Origin: UBA1444 sp964601085
GTDB taxonomy: Bacteria; Bacillota; Negativicutes; UBA1444
DNA: 64,000 bases
Assembly (NCBI GenBank): GCA_964601085.1
Contig: CAZRLN010000002.1
Location: 62,001-126,000, forward strand
Reading direction: 5' to 3'
Within the stretch, counting starts at the first letter, position 1. Each line of letters begins with the position of its first letter. Positions 25,530 through 34,011 of the stretch are shown in pieces. The position numbers were made by a program, and so were the translations under genes. Below the pieces are notes generated by a model. That model saw only the letters and a list, made by a program, of their open reading frames with translations, ran no database searches and had not been told where the DNA came from.

Positions 25530-26194
25530 CTTTGCTCCTCCTTCTGCTCCGCGAAAACGATCTTCAGCAAATCAGACATGGTTTCCAGAATATAATCGGG
25601 ATTGACTGCGATCAGTTCTTCCCAGGGAACGTGGGTCCAACGCACGGCGGCTGTTTTCACGCCGGCGCCCTTCCCGCTCAGCAAATCATGGGCACTGTCG
25701 CCGATCATGATGCATTCTCCCGCGTCGAGACGGGTATGTTGCAGGGCCGTTAGCACCGGTTCGGGCTCGGGCTTGTGACGAACGGTTTCATCGACGCCGA
25801 TGACCGTCGAGAAATACTGTTCGATGTCGAACAGCTTCAAGCCCCGCCGGGCCATGACCGAAGTTTTGGATGTGACGATCGCCAGTTTTACACCGGCGTC
25901 ATGCAAAGCGCGGATGGTTTCCGGCACGCTCTCAAAAATGCCGGCCAACTGATCGTGATGAATATGATTGAAGGCACGATAGGTCGCGATCACGGCATCC
26001 TCTTCGCCAGGCGCCAATACTTCCATGGCGGCCCGCAGAGGTTTTCCCATGTAGGGCTGGATGTCCTTCAAAGTGATTGAACGCTGATAATGGGTTTGGA
26101 AAGCGTGCTGAAACGACTTGACGATGAGAGGTGTGGTGTCCAGCAATGTGCCGTCAAGATCAAAAAAAACTCCCCGAAAAAAAGGTAAACTCAC
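25526..26194 (-). CDS. HAD-superfamily phosphatase, PpaX/Gph-like
   Basis: A 222-residue HAD hydrolase with FFDLDGTLLDT (nucleophile Asp), a helical cap, VTSKTSV (motif II) and IGDSAHDLLSGKGAG (motif IV). Closest in pattern to PpaX pyrophosphatase and phosphoglycolate phosphatase. GTG 26194 overlaps the iorB stop (GTGA) with GGATGG upstream and is preferred to ATG 26206, whose ribosome site would be too close. Its position first in the mtn block suggests a sugar-phosphate substrate there, but this is inference. Confidence 0.85.
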   Translation of the reverse strand: MSLPFFRGVFFDLDGTLLDTTPLIVKSFQHAFQTHYQRSITLKDIQPYMGKPLRAAMEVLAPGEEDAVIATYRAFNHIHHDQLAGIFESVPETIRALHDAGVKLAIVTSKTSVMARRGLKLFDIEQYFSTVIGVDETVRHKPEPEPVLTALQHTRLDAGECIMIGDSAHDLLSGKGAGVKTAAVRWTHVPWEELIAVNPDYILETMSDLLKIVFAEQKEEQS

Positions 26195-26769
26195 GAAATG
26201 TTCCATCCTTTGTTGAAAGCTTCTTGATTGGCGGTTACAAATGCCGCCGGGCTTTTGGCCGCGATAGCATCCAACCATAACTCGCGGGTCATGGGCAAAC
26301 GTTTGGCCAGCATTCCCAGCAATACGATATTGACTGCTTTGGGATTGCCGGACCGGGCGGCAATGGCGGGGGCATCGACCCTCACAGTTTGGACGCCGGC
26401 CCTGTCCAACCGGTCAAAAACATCGGCAGGGTATTTGGCGGCGCCGATGATGACGGGCATGGGCGAAATCATCTGCTCGTTCACGATGACGATGCCGTTT
26501 GGTTTTAAAAATTCTATCCACCGCAGCGCTTCCAATTGCTCGAAGGCTACAATGAGATCCGCCTCGCCTTTTTCAATCAGCGGCGATATCACCTGATCGC
26601 CGATCCGAACATAGGTCACGACGCTGCCGCCGCGTTGGGCCATACCATGGACTTCCGACTGCTTGACAGACAGGCCGCTTTTTTCGGCAACTTCGCCAAT
26701 CACTTTGCCTGCGAACAGGGTCCCCTGTCCGCCAACGCCGACAATCAGAACATTAATGGTGTCCGTCAT
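26191..26769 (-). CDS. iorB: Indolepyruvate:ferredoxin oxidoreductase beta subunit IorB
   Basis: The 192-residue beta subunit of the enzyme that oxidises aryl pyruvates from aromatic amino acids to aryl-acetyl-CoA with reduction of ferredoxin. It begins with LIVGVGGQGTLFAGKV and has the EVHGMAQRGGSVVTYVRIG signature. ATG 26769 overlaps the iorA stop (ATGA). Confidence 0.93.
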   Translation of the reverse strand: MTDTINVLIVGVGGQGTLFAGKVIGEVAEKSGLSVKQSEVHGMAQRGGSVVTYVRIGDQVISPLIEKGEADLIVAFEQLEALRWIEFLKPNGIVIVNEQMISPMPVIIGAAKYPADVFDRLDRAGVQTVRVDAPAIAARSGNPKAVNIVLLGMLAKRLPMTRELWLDAIAAKSPAAFVTANQEAFNKGWNIS

Positions 26770-28511
26770 TTTTCCCCACCTGCCTTCCGGATCGCCTGGA
26801 ATTTACAAACCTGTTGGCAGACGCCACAACCGGTGCACATTTTGCTTTCAATGCGCACCTTGCCGTCCTTCAGTTCAATCGCCGGACAGCCGATTTTCAG
26901 ACAAGAGCGGCAAAGTTTGCAGGCGTCGGAGTCGATCCAATACGATTCGCGAACGGGATTGCGCAGAATCAACATGCAGGGGCGACGGGCAATAATGACT
27001 GCCGGCTCACGGGCGACCAGCGCTTCCCGTAGCGCCGAAGCGGTTTCTTCCAGGTTGTATGCGTCAACAATCCACAGTTTTTCGACGCCGCAGGCGCGCA
27101 CAATTTCTTCTATACGGACTTGCGGAGCCGGTTTGCCGGAAATGTCGAAGCCGGTGGCGGGGTTTTGCTGATGACCGGTCATGCCGGTAATGCTGTTGTC
27201 CAGAATAACGACCGTAACCAGGCCTTTGTTGTAGACCACATCGATCAGGCCGGTGATGCCCGAATGCAAAAATGTCGAATCGCCGATGGTGGCGACGATT
27301 TTCTTATCCGGCAGGACTTTGGAAAACCCCAGGGCATTTGGAATGCTGGCGCCCATGTCGATGCAGGTGTCGCCCGCGCTGAGCGGCGGCATGTATCCCA
27401 ATGAATAACAACCGATGTCGCTGGTGATGATATCCGCCATTTTTGCGATGACGGAAAACACTCCCCGATGTGGGCACCCGGCGCATAATACCGGCGGCCG
27501 GCCCGGCACTTCCGAACAATCCACGGTTAACAAAGGCAACCGGATACCCAGCAATTTTTCGCGGATTATCGCCACGCTTAATTCGCCGATCCGGGGAAAA
27601 ATCTCCTTGCCCTTTACCGGCAAGCCCAAGGCTTTGATTTGCTCTTCGAGGAATGGTTCCCCTTCTTCAATCACCAAAACCTCGCCGTGATTGGCGATGA
27701 AATCCCGGATCAATCCTTCCGGCAATGGCCAGGTCAAGCTGAGTTTCAGGTACGTGGCCCGGTCGCCGAGCGCTTCCCGGGCATACAGATAGCCGGGACC
27801 GCTGGTAATGACCGCAAATTCCTTGCCGTCGCCTTCCACGCGATTGCCGGGGAAACGATCCGCATACTTGGACAGACGCAGTACCCGGTCTTCAATGATC
27901 GGGCGTTTTGGACGTTGATTCGCCGGTACCACGAAATATTTCGCGGAGTCTTTTTTGTAGGGTTTAACCGGGATTTCCACTCGTTCCTGTAATTCCACGA
28001 GACTTTTGGAATGTGAAATCCGTGTGGTGGTCCGCAACATAACTGGAGTATCAAACAATTCGCTGATTTCCAGGGCGGCTGCGACAAAATCTTTGGCTTC
28101 CTGACTATCGGTAGGTTCCAACAGGGCAATCTTCATAAATTTGGCGTAATAGCGGTTGTCCTGTTCATCCTGGGAACTGTGCATGCCGGGATCGTCGGCG
28201 GAAACCAGAACAAATCCGCCGCTCACTCCATTGTAGCCCGCCGTGAACAAGGGATCGGCTGCAACATTCACACCAACGTGTTTCATCGCGGCAAGGACGC
28301 GGGCGCCGGCGATCGAAGCGCCCTGCGCCACTTCCACGGCAACTTTTTCATTGGTGGACCATTGCGCATTAATTTCCGGATATCGGGCGATGTTTTCCAA
28401 AATTTCCGTGCTCGGTGTTCCGGGATAGGCGCAGGCAACCCGAACGCCTGCCTCATAGGCTCCCCGGGCGATGGCCTCATTGCCGGTCAACAATTTTTTG
28501 ATAACGTCCAC
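26766..28511 (-). CDS. iorA: Indolepyruvate:ferredoxin oxidoreductase alpha subunit IorA
   Basis: A 581-residue fusion-type subunit: pyrimidine/transketolase-like N-terminal half (LLTGNEAIARGAYEAGV, AYPGTPSTEI), TPP half (CAGCPHRG; TIGDSTFLHSG) and a C-terminal pair of [4Fe-4S] motifs (CKLCRSC...C and CTGCGVCQQVC). The start is unclear: GTG 28511 is conservative, but GAGGGTGG overlaps it, and the family's usual N-terminus would fall about three codons later at an ATC. Follows surE by 55 bp. Confidence 0.92.
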   Translation of the reverse strand: MDVIKKLLTGNEAIARGAYEAGVRVACAYPGTPSTEILENIARYPEINAQWSTNEKVAVEVAQGASIAGARVLAAMKHVGVNVAADPLFTAGYNGVSGGFVLVSADDPGMHSSQDEQDNRYYAKFMKIALLEPTDSQEAKDFVAAALEISELFDTPVMLRTTTRISHSKSLVELQERVEIPVKPYKKDSAKYFVVPANQRPKRPIIEDRVLRLSKYADRFPGNRVEGDGKEFAVITSGPGYLYAREALGDRATYLKLSLTWPLPEGLIRDFIANHGEVLVIEEGEPFLEEQIKALGLPVKGKEIFPRIGELSVAIIREKLLGIRLPLLTVDCSEVPGRPPVLCAGCPHRGVFSVIAKMADIITSDIGCYSLGYMPPLSAGDTCIDMGASIPNALGFSKVLPDKKIVATIGDSTFLHSGITGLIDVVYNKGLVTVVILDNSITGMTGHQQNPATGFDISGKPAPQVRIEEIVRACGVEKLWIVDAYNLEETASALREALVAREPAVIIARRPCMLILRNPVRESYWIDSDACKLCRSCLKIGCPAIELKDGKVRIESKMCTGCGVCQQVCKFQAIRKAGGEK

Positions 28512-28566
28512 CCTCTTTTCACGAAATCGGAATTTTAAGCCCAAATTTTTTATCTTCTCGCAAAAC

Positions 28567-29340
28567 TTAAAAAATCCTGCTAATCGACTCGTTCCATTGT
28601 TGCAGATTTTTAAGACGTGAATAATCCGTAAGATCAAAATGAATCGGCGTCAAGGAAATTTGATTAGCTCGGATGGCAGCTACGTCAGTATCGTCGGAAT
28701 TCGGCGTTTCCATGGGTGTTCCCGCCATCCAGTAATAGATCCGTCCACGCGGATCAACCCGTTTTTCGAAAGCATTTTCATATTCTATGCTTCCCAGCCG
28801 GGTGATCGATACGCCACGGATTTCTGTCGTCGGAACGGGTGGTACGTTAATGTTGATCAGGCTAAAAGCAGGAAATGTCTTGTCGATGATTTGCTGCACA
28901 ACACTACGACAAAAGGCGGCCGCCGGAGCGAAATCCGGCTCACCATCTGTGGCCAGGGAAACAGCGATGGCCGGAATCCCGTGCATCGCCCCTTCCACGG
29001 CCGCACTGACCGTGCCGGAATACAAGACATCGGTTGCCAGATTCGGACCGTGATTGATTCCGGAGATCACCAAATCAGGCTTCTCCGTCATTAACGTGTC
29101 CAGGGCAATTTTGACGCTGTCGGCCGGAGTGCCGCCAATGCGCCAACCGGTGATGCGGGAATCCTCAAATGATTGTTTATTGACCCAGATGGGATGGTAG
29201 ACTGTGATGGAATGACCGGTGGCGCTTTGTTGCTGGCTTGGCGCGGCTACTATAATTTCAGCGATTGATTTTAGTTGCTCCCAAAGCGCCTGGATTCCCG
29301 GCGCCCGGATCCCGTCGTCGTTTGTTAGTAATATGTGCAA
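28567..29340 (-). CDS. surE: 5'/3'-nucleotidase SurE
   Basis: Nucleoside monophosphate phosphatase of the survival protein E family. The 257-residue protein begins LLTNDDGIRAPGI with the metal-binding Asp pair and has AAPSQQQSATGHSIT and SGINHGPNLATDVLYSGTVSAA. Start TTG 29340 with AGGGACAAAAA upstream. It lies between queE and iorA in the long same-strand run. Confidence 0.95.
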   Translation of the reverse strand: MHILLTNDDGIRAPGIQALWEQLKSIAEIIVAAPSQQQSATGHSITVYHPIWVNKQSFEDSRITGWRIGGTPADSVKIALDTLMTEKPDLVISGINHGPNLATDVLYSGTVSAAVEGAMHGIPAIAVSLATDGEPDFAPAAAFCRSVVQQIIDKTFPAFSLININVPPVPTTEIRGVSITRLGSIEYENAFEKRVDPRGRIYYWMAGTPMETPNSDDTDVAAIRANQISLTPIHFDLTDYSRLKNLQQWNESISRIF

Positions 29341-29370
29341 TTTTTGTCCCTGCCTTTTTGCTTGTAGTAT

Positions 29371-30129
29371 TTAAAGCTGTCCCATCAGTTTATGGGTCTG
29401 CGGAATCACCCGTACGTTTTGGAGGCTCGCCAAGGCCAGCTCCTGCCACCGCAAGACTTGCTCCGGAACTACCGGCGTGACGCCGTGGACCGGTGTGACG
29501 GGCTGGAGAATCAGGGGAATTGCGGGATTAATATCACAAATCAAAGCAATGGCTCTTTCTAGTTCGCTCGGAGATGTCCGCCCGCTCAGCACGATTTTTA
29601 CAAAGACTTCGCGTTGGCAGGCCACTTTTAAAAATTCAGCGTGTTCTTGCCAATACTCTTGTTGTTCCGGCAATTCGCTGGGGAGTTTAAAATCCATGGA
29701 AACAATATCGATATGTTGAATCACTTGCGCCAATATCGTCGGCAAAGTTCCGTTCGTTTCCAGATATAGCCTTACACCTTTGTCCCGCAACGGCGATAAT
29801 GCAACAACCGCCTGGGGCTGCAGCAAGGGTTCACCGCCAGTCAGACTGATGGAATGATGCGGGGTGCGGCAGAGATTGGCGACGGCAGCGAACAGTTCGG
29901 AGGCTGCGACTGGATTCGTAATGGATCCGAACATCCTGCTTCCCGCCTCCGTCTCGACGCGTGCCGCCGCCGGAACGGCGAAAGAGTCCCGGGTATCGCA
30001 ATACCGGCAGAAAAGATTGCAGCCGGCCAAGCGAACGAACACTTGCCGGCAGCCTACAAATAGCCCTTCTCCCTGAATCGATGAAAAGATTTCTACTAAG
30101 TTCATGGGTGAGACAACATTTTCCTGCAT
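29371..30129 (-). CDS. queE: 7-carboxy-7-deazaguanine synthase QueE
   Basis: Radical-SAM enzyme that makes 7-carboxy-7-deazaguanine for queuosine synthesis. The 252-residue protein has FSSIQGEGLFVG, then CNLFCRYCD, the C-x3-C-x2-C [4Fe-4S] motif, and SLTGGEPLLQ. ATG 30129 lies 10 nt after GGAGG; the GTG at 30138 that overlaps queD would sit too close. As a radical SAM enzyme its own use releases 5'-deoxyadenosine only if the reaction consumes SAM; QueE instead uses SAM catalytically. Confidence 0.93.
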   Translation of the reverse strand: MQENVVSPMNLVEIFSSIQGEGLFVGCRQVFVRLAGCNLFCRYCDTRDSFAVPAAARVETEAGSRMFGSITNPVAASELFAAVANLCRTPHHSISLTGGEPLLQPQAVVALSPLRDKGVRLYLETNGTLPTILAQVIQHIDIVSMDFKLPSELPEQQEYWQEHAEFLKVACQREVFVKIVLSGRTSPSELERAIALICDINPAIPLILQPVTPVHGVTPVVPEQVLRWQELALASLQNVRVIPQTHKLMGQL

Positions 30130-30134
30130 GGGAA

Positions 30135-30512
30135 TCACGCCTCCGGAATGTAAGAAGCACAGGAACGAGGGGATTCCCAGACTCTTACGGCAAAGACCCT
30201 TACCCGGTCCGAGAAGGCCGGGTTGTTGGCAAGAGTATCATACACATATTTAGCGATATGTTCGGCAGTTGGCGGCAGCGATGAAAACACCGGCGTCTCG
30301 TTCAGGTAATAATGATCCAATGTTGCCAGGACCTCCGCCACATGGGATTTCAGAACCTTGAAATCCATTAACAGGCCCGAGGAATCCAGCGTCGATCCCC
30401 GTACGGACACTTCCACCTTCCAGTTGTGGCCGTGCAGACGGCAGCATTTTCCTTCGTAATCGGGCAAACGATGTGCCGCTTCAAACTCTTCAATAATGGT
30501 CAGTTCAAACAT
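30135..30512 (-). CDS. queD: 6-carboxytetrahydropterin synthase QueD
   Basis: Converts dihydroneopterin triphosphate to 6-carboxytetrahydropterin, the step before QueE. The 125-residue T-fold protein has FEAAHRL and CCRLHGHNW (zinc histidines and catalytic Cys) and LDHYYLNE. ATG 30512 has GGAGAAATCAG upstream. queC and queF are not in the window, so the pathway is split. Confidence 0.94.
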   Translation of the reverse strand: MFELTIIEEFEAAHRLPDYEGKCCRLHGHNWKVEVSVRGSTLDSSGLLMDFKVLKSHVAEVLATLDHYYLNETPVFSSLPPTAEHIAKYVYDTLANNPAFSDRVRVFAVRVWESPRSCASYIPEA

Positions 30513-30557
30513 CTGATTTCTCCATTCGCAATGAAATGCAAAAAGTGAGCCATGCAC

Positions 30558-31835
30558 TCACCTTTCATTTGCCGCCTGTTTGGTTAGCATATTTTCTTTT
30601 GGAAATGTTCCCAGAACTTCCTGGTAACTCAGGCTCCGCGAGTGCGGCGTATGGCTCCAGTTCTTATCATGCCGCTGTTGGTAACCAATGAAGGTAACCG
30701 GCACCCAACTGTAAATAAATACCGGATAAAGCAGCATGTAGAACCAGGATTTCAGCGGCGCCCGGATTTTTGTGAGCACAATGAGCGGGAAAATATATTG
30801 GCCGACGGCGACTACCGCCCACACTTCTCCGGGAAGAATCGTGTAGAGAATGTTGGTGTAAAACGGAACGTGTTGATGAATCATACTCAAAAGAACAAAA
30901 AAGGTTGACAGAATAAGAAAATGCGGCTGAAACAAATGCAGGATTCCATCCAACAGACGGATATCCCGGCGCCGGATTCCTTCCGCAAACAAACGCGGAA
31001 TAAATCGGGCGGCAACGTCAAAATGACCCTGCGCCCAGCGTTTGCGCTGATTCCAGGATTGCATGAAGGTCAGCGGTTTTTCATCGTAGACGACCGCATC
31101 GTGCGCCCACGAAGTCGGAATCCCTTCCAACAAACATTTCATCGTAAATTCCAGATCTTCGGTCAGACAGGTCGCTCCCCAACCATGCCGTTTCAGCAGC
31201 TCGGTGGAAATCACCATGCCGGTACCGCCCAGGCAACTACTCAAGCCGATGTTGTACTTTGCGAGATGCCAGATATGATCAACCACCCAGAAGCAAATGG
31301 CGAAGGTTCCGGCAACCCAAGTGTCGGTGGGGTTTTTGGCGTCAAGATAGCCCTGAATAACCAACTCACCGTTCAGAAGATGATGGTTCATTACCCGCAG
31401 AAATTGCGGATCCACCAGATTATCGGCGTCAAAGACCGCAATGGCGTCATACTGACGATCCAACGCAAATAATCGGGCGAATCCCCATTCCATGGCGAAA
31501 CCTTTGCCGCGATTTTCGGAATCGAACCGTTCCATTACAATCGCGCCGGTGTTTCGGGCGACGATTGCGGTTTTGTCCGTGCAGTTGTCGGCAATGACAT
31601 ACACATCGAACAATTGTCGGGGGTAATCCATGATCTTGAAATTTTCAACCAACTGGCCAATGACAGATTCTTCATTATGGGCGGCGACCAGCACCGCGAA
31701 TCTTTTTTGAGGGGCGGCCGTGATCTTTTTTGGCGAACGGAACAAACCGAAAAATGCCAATACAAAATAGTATAGCGTAAAGAACACTACGATCAATTGT
31801 ACGGGAATCATGATGAGATCCAAAGGAAAATTCAT
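30558..31835 (-). CDS. Membrane glycosyltransferase family 2
   Basis: A 425-residue processive-type GT2 protein: one N-terminal membrane helix (about 7-32), a GT-A domain with VLVAAHNEE, FDADN (metal), TEDLEF and the QRKRW motif, then several C-terminal membrane helices (about 310-390). This layout fits transfer of sugar units at the membrane. ATG 31835 has AAAGGACAT upstream. It follows pssA by 25 bp; the product (lipid-linked or exported polysaccharide) is not evident. Confidence 0.88.
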   Translation of the reverse strand: MNFPLDLIMIPVQLIVVFFTLYYFVLAFFGLFRSPKKITAAPQKRFAVLVAAHNEESVIGQLVENFKIMDYPRQLFDVYVIADNCTDKTAIVARNTGAIVMERFDSENRGKGFAMEWGFARLFALDRQYDAIAVFDADNLVDPQFLRVMNHHLLNGELVIQGYLDAKNPTDTWVAGTFAICFWVVDHIWHLAKYNIGLSSCLGGTGMVISTELLKRHGWGATCLTEDLEFTMKCLLEGIPTSWAHDAVVYDEKPLTFMQSWNQRKRWAQGHFDVAARFIPRLFAEGIRRRDIRLLDGILHLFQPHFLILSTFFVLLSMIHQHVPFYTNILYTILPGEVWAVVAVGQYIFPLIVLTKIRAPLKSWFYMLLYPVFIYSWVPVTFIGYQQRHDKNWSHTPHSRSLSYQEVLGTFPKENMLTKQAANER

Positions 31836-31860
31836 TTAGGATGTCCTTTCTAATACCTAC

Positions 31861-32526
31861 CTATTTGCTTATTGAGAATAAACTGTTGATTAGTCCGAAA
31901 AGCATAAACGTTAAAAATGGGGCGAACAACCAACTTTGCGGGAAATAGTACACCATTGCGATTACGATCATCAACGTGATTATCACAGGCGCCCGCTTGA
32001 TTTTTTCTCCGTGGCCTTTGAAGTCCGGATATTTCACTTTGCTGACCATCAGAAAGCCGACAAATACGACAAATCCGACGAACAGCCAGCCAGGTAACAG
32101 CTTCGGAATCATCGTGCCGGTCGCGACCAAGGCTCCGCCGCAGGGAATCGGCAATCCCATGAAATATCCCTTGACTGTTGAGACATTCACGTTAAAGCGC
32201 GCCAGCCGAAAAGCGCCGCAACAGGCAAAAAACGCTGCAACTGCGTAACCGATCCAGCCAAAGTCTTTTAAGGCGAACATGTATGCCATCGCCGCCGGGG
32301 CAACGCCAAAGGAACCCAGATCACACAAAGAATCCAGCTCTTTGCCAAACTCTCCGCTAACGCCAAAATAGCGGGCGGCTCGTCCGTCAAGACTGTCGGC
32401 CGCGAGGGCGGCAACCACAAAATACGCCGCAAACGTAAAATCTCCGTGAAAAACGGTCAGCACGGCAAATACGCCAAATACAAGGTTCATGGCTGTTAAC
32501 GCATTGGGAATCCAGGCTTTGCTCAA
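31861..32526 (-). CDS. pssA: CDP-diacylglycerol-serine O-phosphatidyltransferase PssA
   Basis: Makes phosphatidylserine from CDP-diacylglycerol and serine in the membrane. The 221-residue protein has the CDP-alcohol transferase motif spaced D-G-x2-A-R-x8-G-x3-D-x3-D (DGRAARYFG...GKELDSLCD) and several membrane helices. Start TTG 32526 with GGGAGG 8 nt upstream overlaps the psd stop (TTGA). Forms a phosphatidylethanolamine route with psd. Confidence 0.94.
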   Translation of the reverse strand: MSKAWIPNALTAMNLVFGVFAVLTVFHGDFTFAAYFVVAALAADSLDGRAARYFGVSGEFGKELDSLCDLGSFGVAPAAMAYMFALKDFGWIGYAVAAFFACCGAFRLARFNVNVSTVKGYFMGLPIPCGGALVATGTMIPKLLPGWLFVGFVVFVGFLMVSKVKYPDFKGHGEKIKRAPVIITLMIVIAMVYYFPQSWLFAPFLTFMLFGLINSLFSISK

Positions 32527-33161
32527 GATGGAAGCCTCCCTATTATCGTTACCCCGGCCCGAACGCGCTGGCCTTTGTGAACCAGGATATCCACATTGTT
32601 CGGAACGATAAGTTCCGTACAGGAACCGAACTTGATCATTCCATATAGTTGTCCTTGGGAAAGCTCCGTTCCCAATGTGACCCAGGAGACGATGCGTCGG
32701 GCCAGAATGCCGGCGATTTGGGTAACCAGGATCCGGCAATGTTCGGATTCAATACCAATGGCGTGCCGCTCATTTTCCCAGGCCGCGATCGCCTTGTAGG
32801 CCGGTCGGAATCGTCCGCAGACATACTGTTGAAATTTGATCGTTCCCTCCATGGGGCTACGGTTGACATGCACGTCAAATGGAGAAAGGAAAATCGTAAC
32901 TTTTTTTCCGTCCTCACCGAGATATTCATCATCATGGACCTCGGTGATGCTCATAACCTTTCCGTCAGCCGGAGAAAGCAAATGCGATGGATTATAGTCC
33001 ACTCTTCGGGGAGGGTTGCGAAAAAAATAAGTAAAAAAACAGCATACAACGGCGGGCAATATCGCCCAATAAACGTTCACGACCGTCGCCACCAAGGCTG
33101 TGACGCAAATCATGATGCCGATAAAAGACCAGCCTTCTTTCACAATCGGGAAAGCCGTCAT
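32523..33161 (-). CDS. psd: Phosphatidylserine decarboxylase proenzyme (short type)
   Basis: Decarboxylates phosphatidylserine to phosphatidylethanolamine. The 212-residue short form has two N-terminal membrane segments, LSPADGKV, PFDVHVNRSP and the self-cleavage site Gly-Ser in IKFGSCTE, whose Ser becomes the pyruvoyl group. ATG 33161 has GGAGGCGAATAG upstream. It starts a long series of same-strand genes and follows the terminator of the guaB-tagA unit. Confidence 0.94.
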   Translation of the reverse strand: MTAFPIVKEGWSFIGIMICVTALVATVVNVYWAILPAVVCCFFTYFFRNPPRRVDYNPSHLLSPADGKVMSITEVHDDEYLGEDGKKVTIFLSPFDVHVNRSPMEGTIKFQQYVCGRFRPAYKAIAAWENERHAIGIESEHCRILVTQIAGILARRIVSWVTLGTELSQGQLYGMIKFGSCTELIVPNNVDILVHKGQRVRAGVTIIGRLPS

Positions 33162-33203
33162 CTATTCGCCTCCAACCTTTTCGTATTCGTTAAACAGCAG
33201 AAT

Positions 33204-33225
33204 AAAAGCAAGTGTGGCCACTTGC
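33204..33225 (-). terminator. Terminator after tagA-like gene
   Basis: GCAAGTG (33208-33214) and CACTTGC (33219-33225) with a 4-nt loop, followed on the minus strand by TTTTATT. It separates the guaB-tagA unit from psd. Confidence 0.85.
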
Positions 33226-33259
33226 TCTTATCAATTTCACAATTATTATAAACCATTGG

Positions 33260-33994
33260 TCATCGGGTTGTCCATGAGGCCAGCAGAACTCTCAGGGCGA
33301 ATTTTGGCAGAGCCAGCATGCGAATCAGTCGGCTGGGTTGGCGAATGAGACGATAGGACCATTCCAGCCCCGCTCTTTGCATCCAAACTGGCGCCCGTTT
33401 CACTTTTCCGGCCATGACGTCAAAAGTACCGCCGATCCCGATCGAGACCGGAACCTGAAGTTGGGCCAGATGTTCCCGCAGCCATTTTTCCTGCTTGGGG
33501 ACGCCCAGTGCGCAAAGCAGAATATCTGGTCGGGTTTCCCGGACCATCTGTATGATCGTTCGATCCTCCGATGCAAAATATCCATCATGGATTCCCACCG
33601 TGATCAATCCCGGATAACGCCGCGACGCATTTTGCGCCGCCGTTTCGGCGATTCCCGGCGCGGCGCCCAACCAAAAAATTCGGTACCCTGAAATGGCGGC
33701 CCGCGCCAGCAGTTCCTGTGTCAAGTCGAACCCGGCCACACGTTCCGGCACTCCCGTACCCAAACGTTTCGCAGCCCAAACGACCCCTGCTCCGTCAGCC
33801 AGAACCAAGTCGGCGGAATTGAGGATACCGGACAAGAGTTGGTCTTCTTGCGCCAGCATTACCATTTCCGCATTCGCAGTCGCTACCAGACGGGGCTGGC
33901 GTTCGCATATAAAGGTTTCGACCTGGTTAAGGGCCTCGGCCATTGTTATGGCATCAACCCTGATTCCCAGAATATTTACCTGAACCCTGTTCAT
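33260..33994 (-). CDS. WecB/TagA/CpsF family glycosyltransferase
   Basis: A 244-residue GT26 enzyme, which transfers N-acetylmannosamine or a related sugar to a lipid-linked acceptor. Signatures are TANAEMVMLA, LADGAGVVWAA, GVPERVAGFD and LLCALGVPKQEKW. ATG 33994 is used because AGGA sits about 11 nt upstream; the TTG at 34003 is too close to it. It follows guaB by 17 bp and ends at a terminator. Confidence 0.92.
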   Translation of the reverse strand: MNRVQVNILGIRVDAITMAEALNQVETFICERQPRLVATANAEMVMLAQEDQLLSGILNSADLVLADGAGVVWAAKRLGTGVPERVAGFDLTQELLARAAISGYRIFWLGAAPGIAETAAQNASRRYPGLITVGIHDGYFASEDRTIIQMVRETRPDILLCALGVPKQEKWLREHLAQLQVPVSIGIGGTFDVMAGKVKRAPVWMQRAGLEWSYRLIRQPSRLIRMLALPKFALRVLLASWTTR

Positions 33995-34011
33995 GCTTGA
34001 CAATATCCTGA

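Noticed and set aside
25530..26194. SAM or SAH riboswitch before the SAM by-product genes
   Set aside because: The genes overlap with no leader space; no aptamer can fit.
30513..30557. preQ1 riboswitch before queD
   Set aside because: Only 45 bp separate queD from the glycosyltransferase gene and no preQ1 aptamer pattern is visible.
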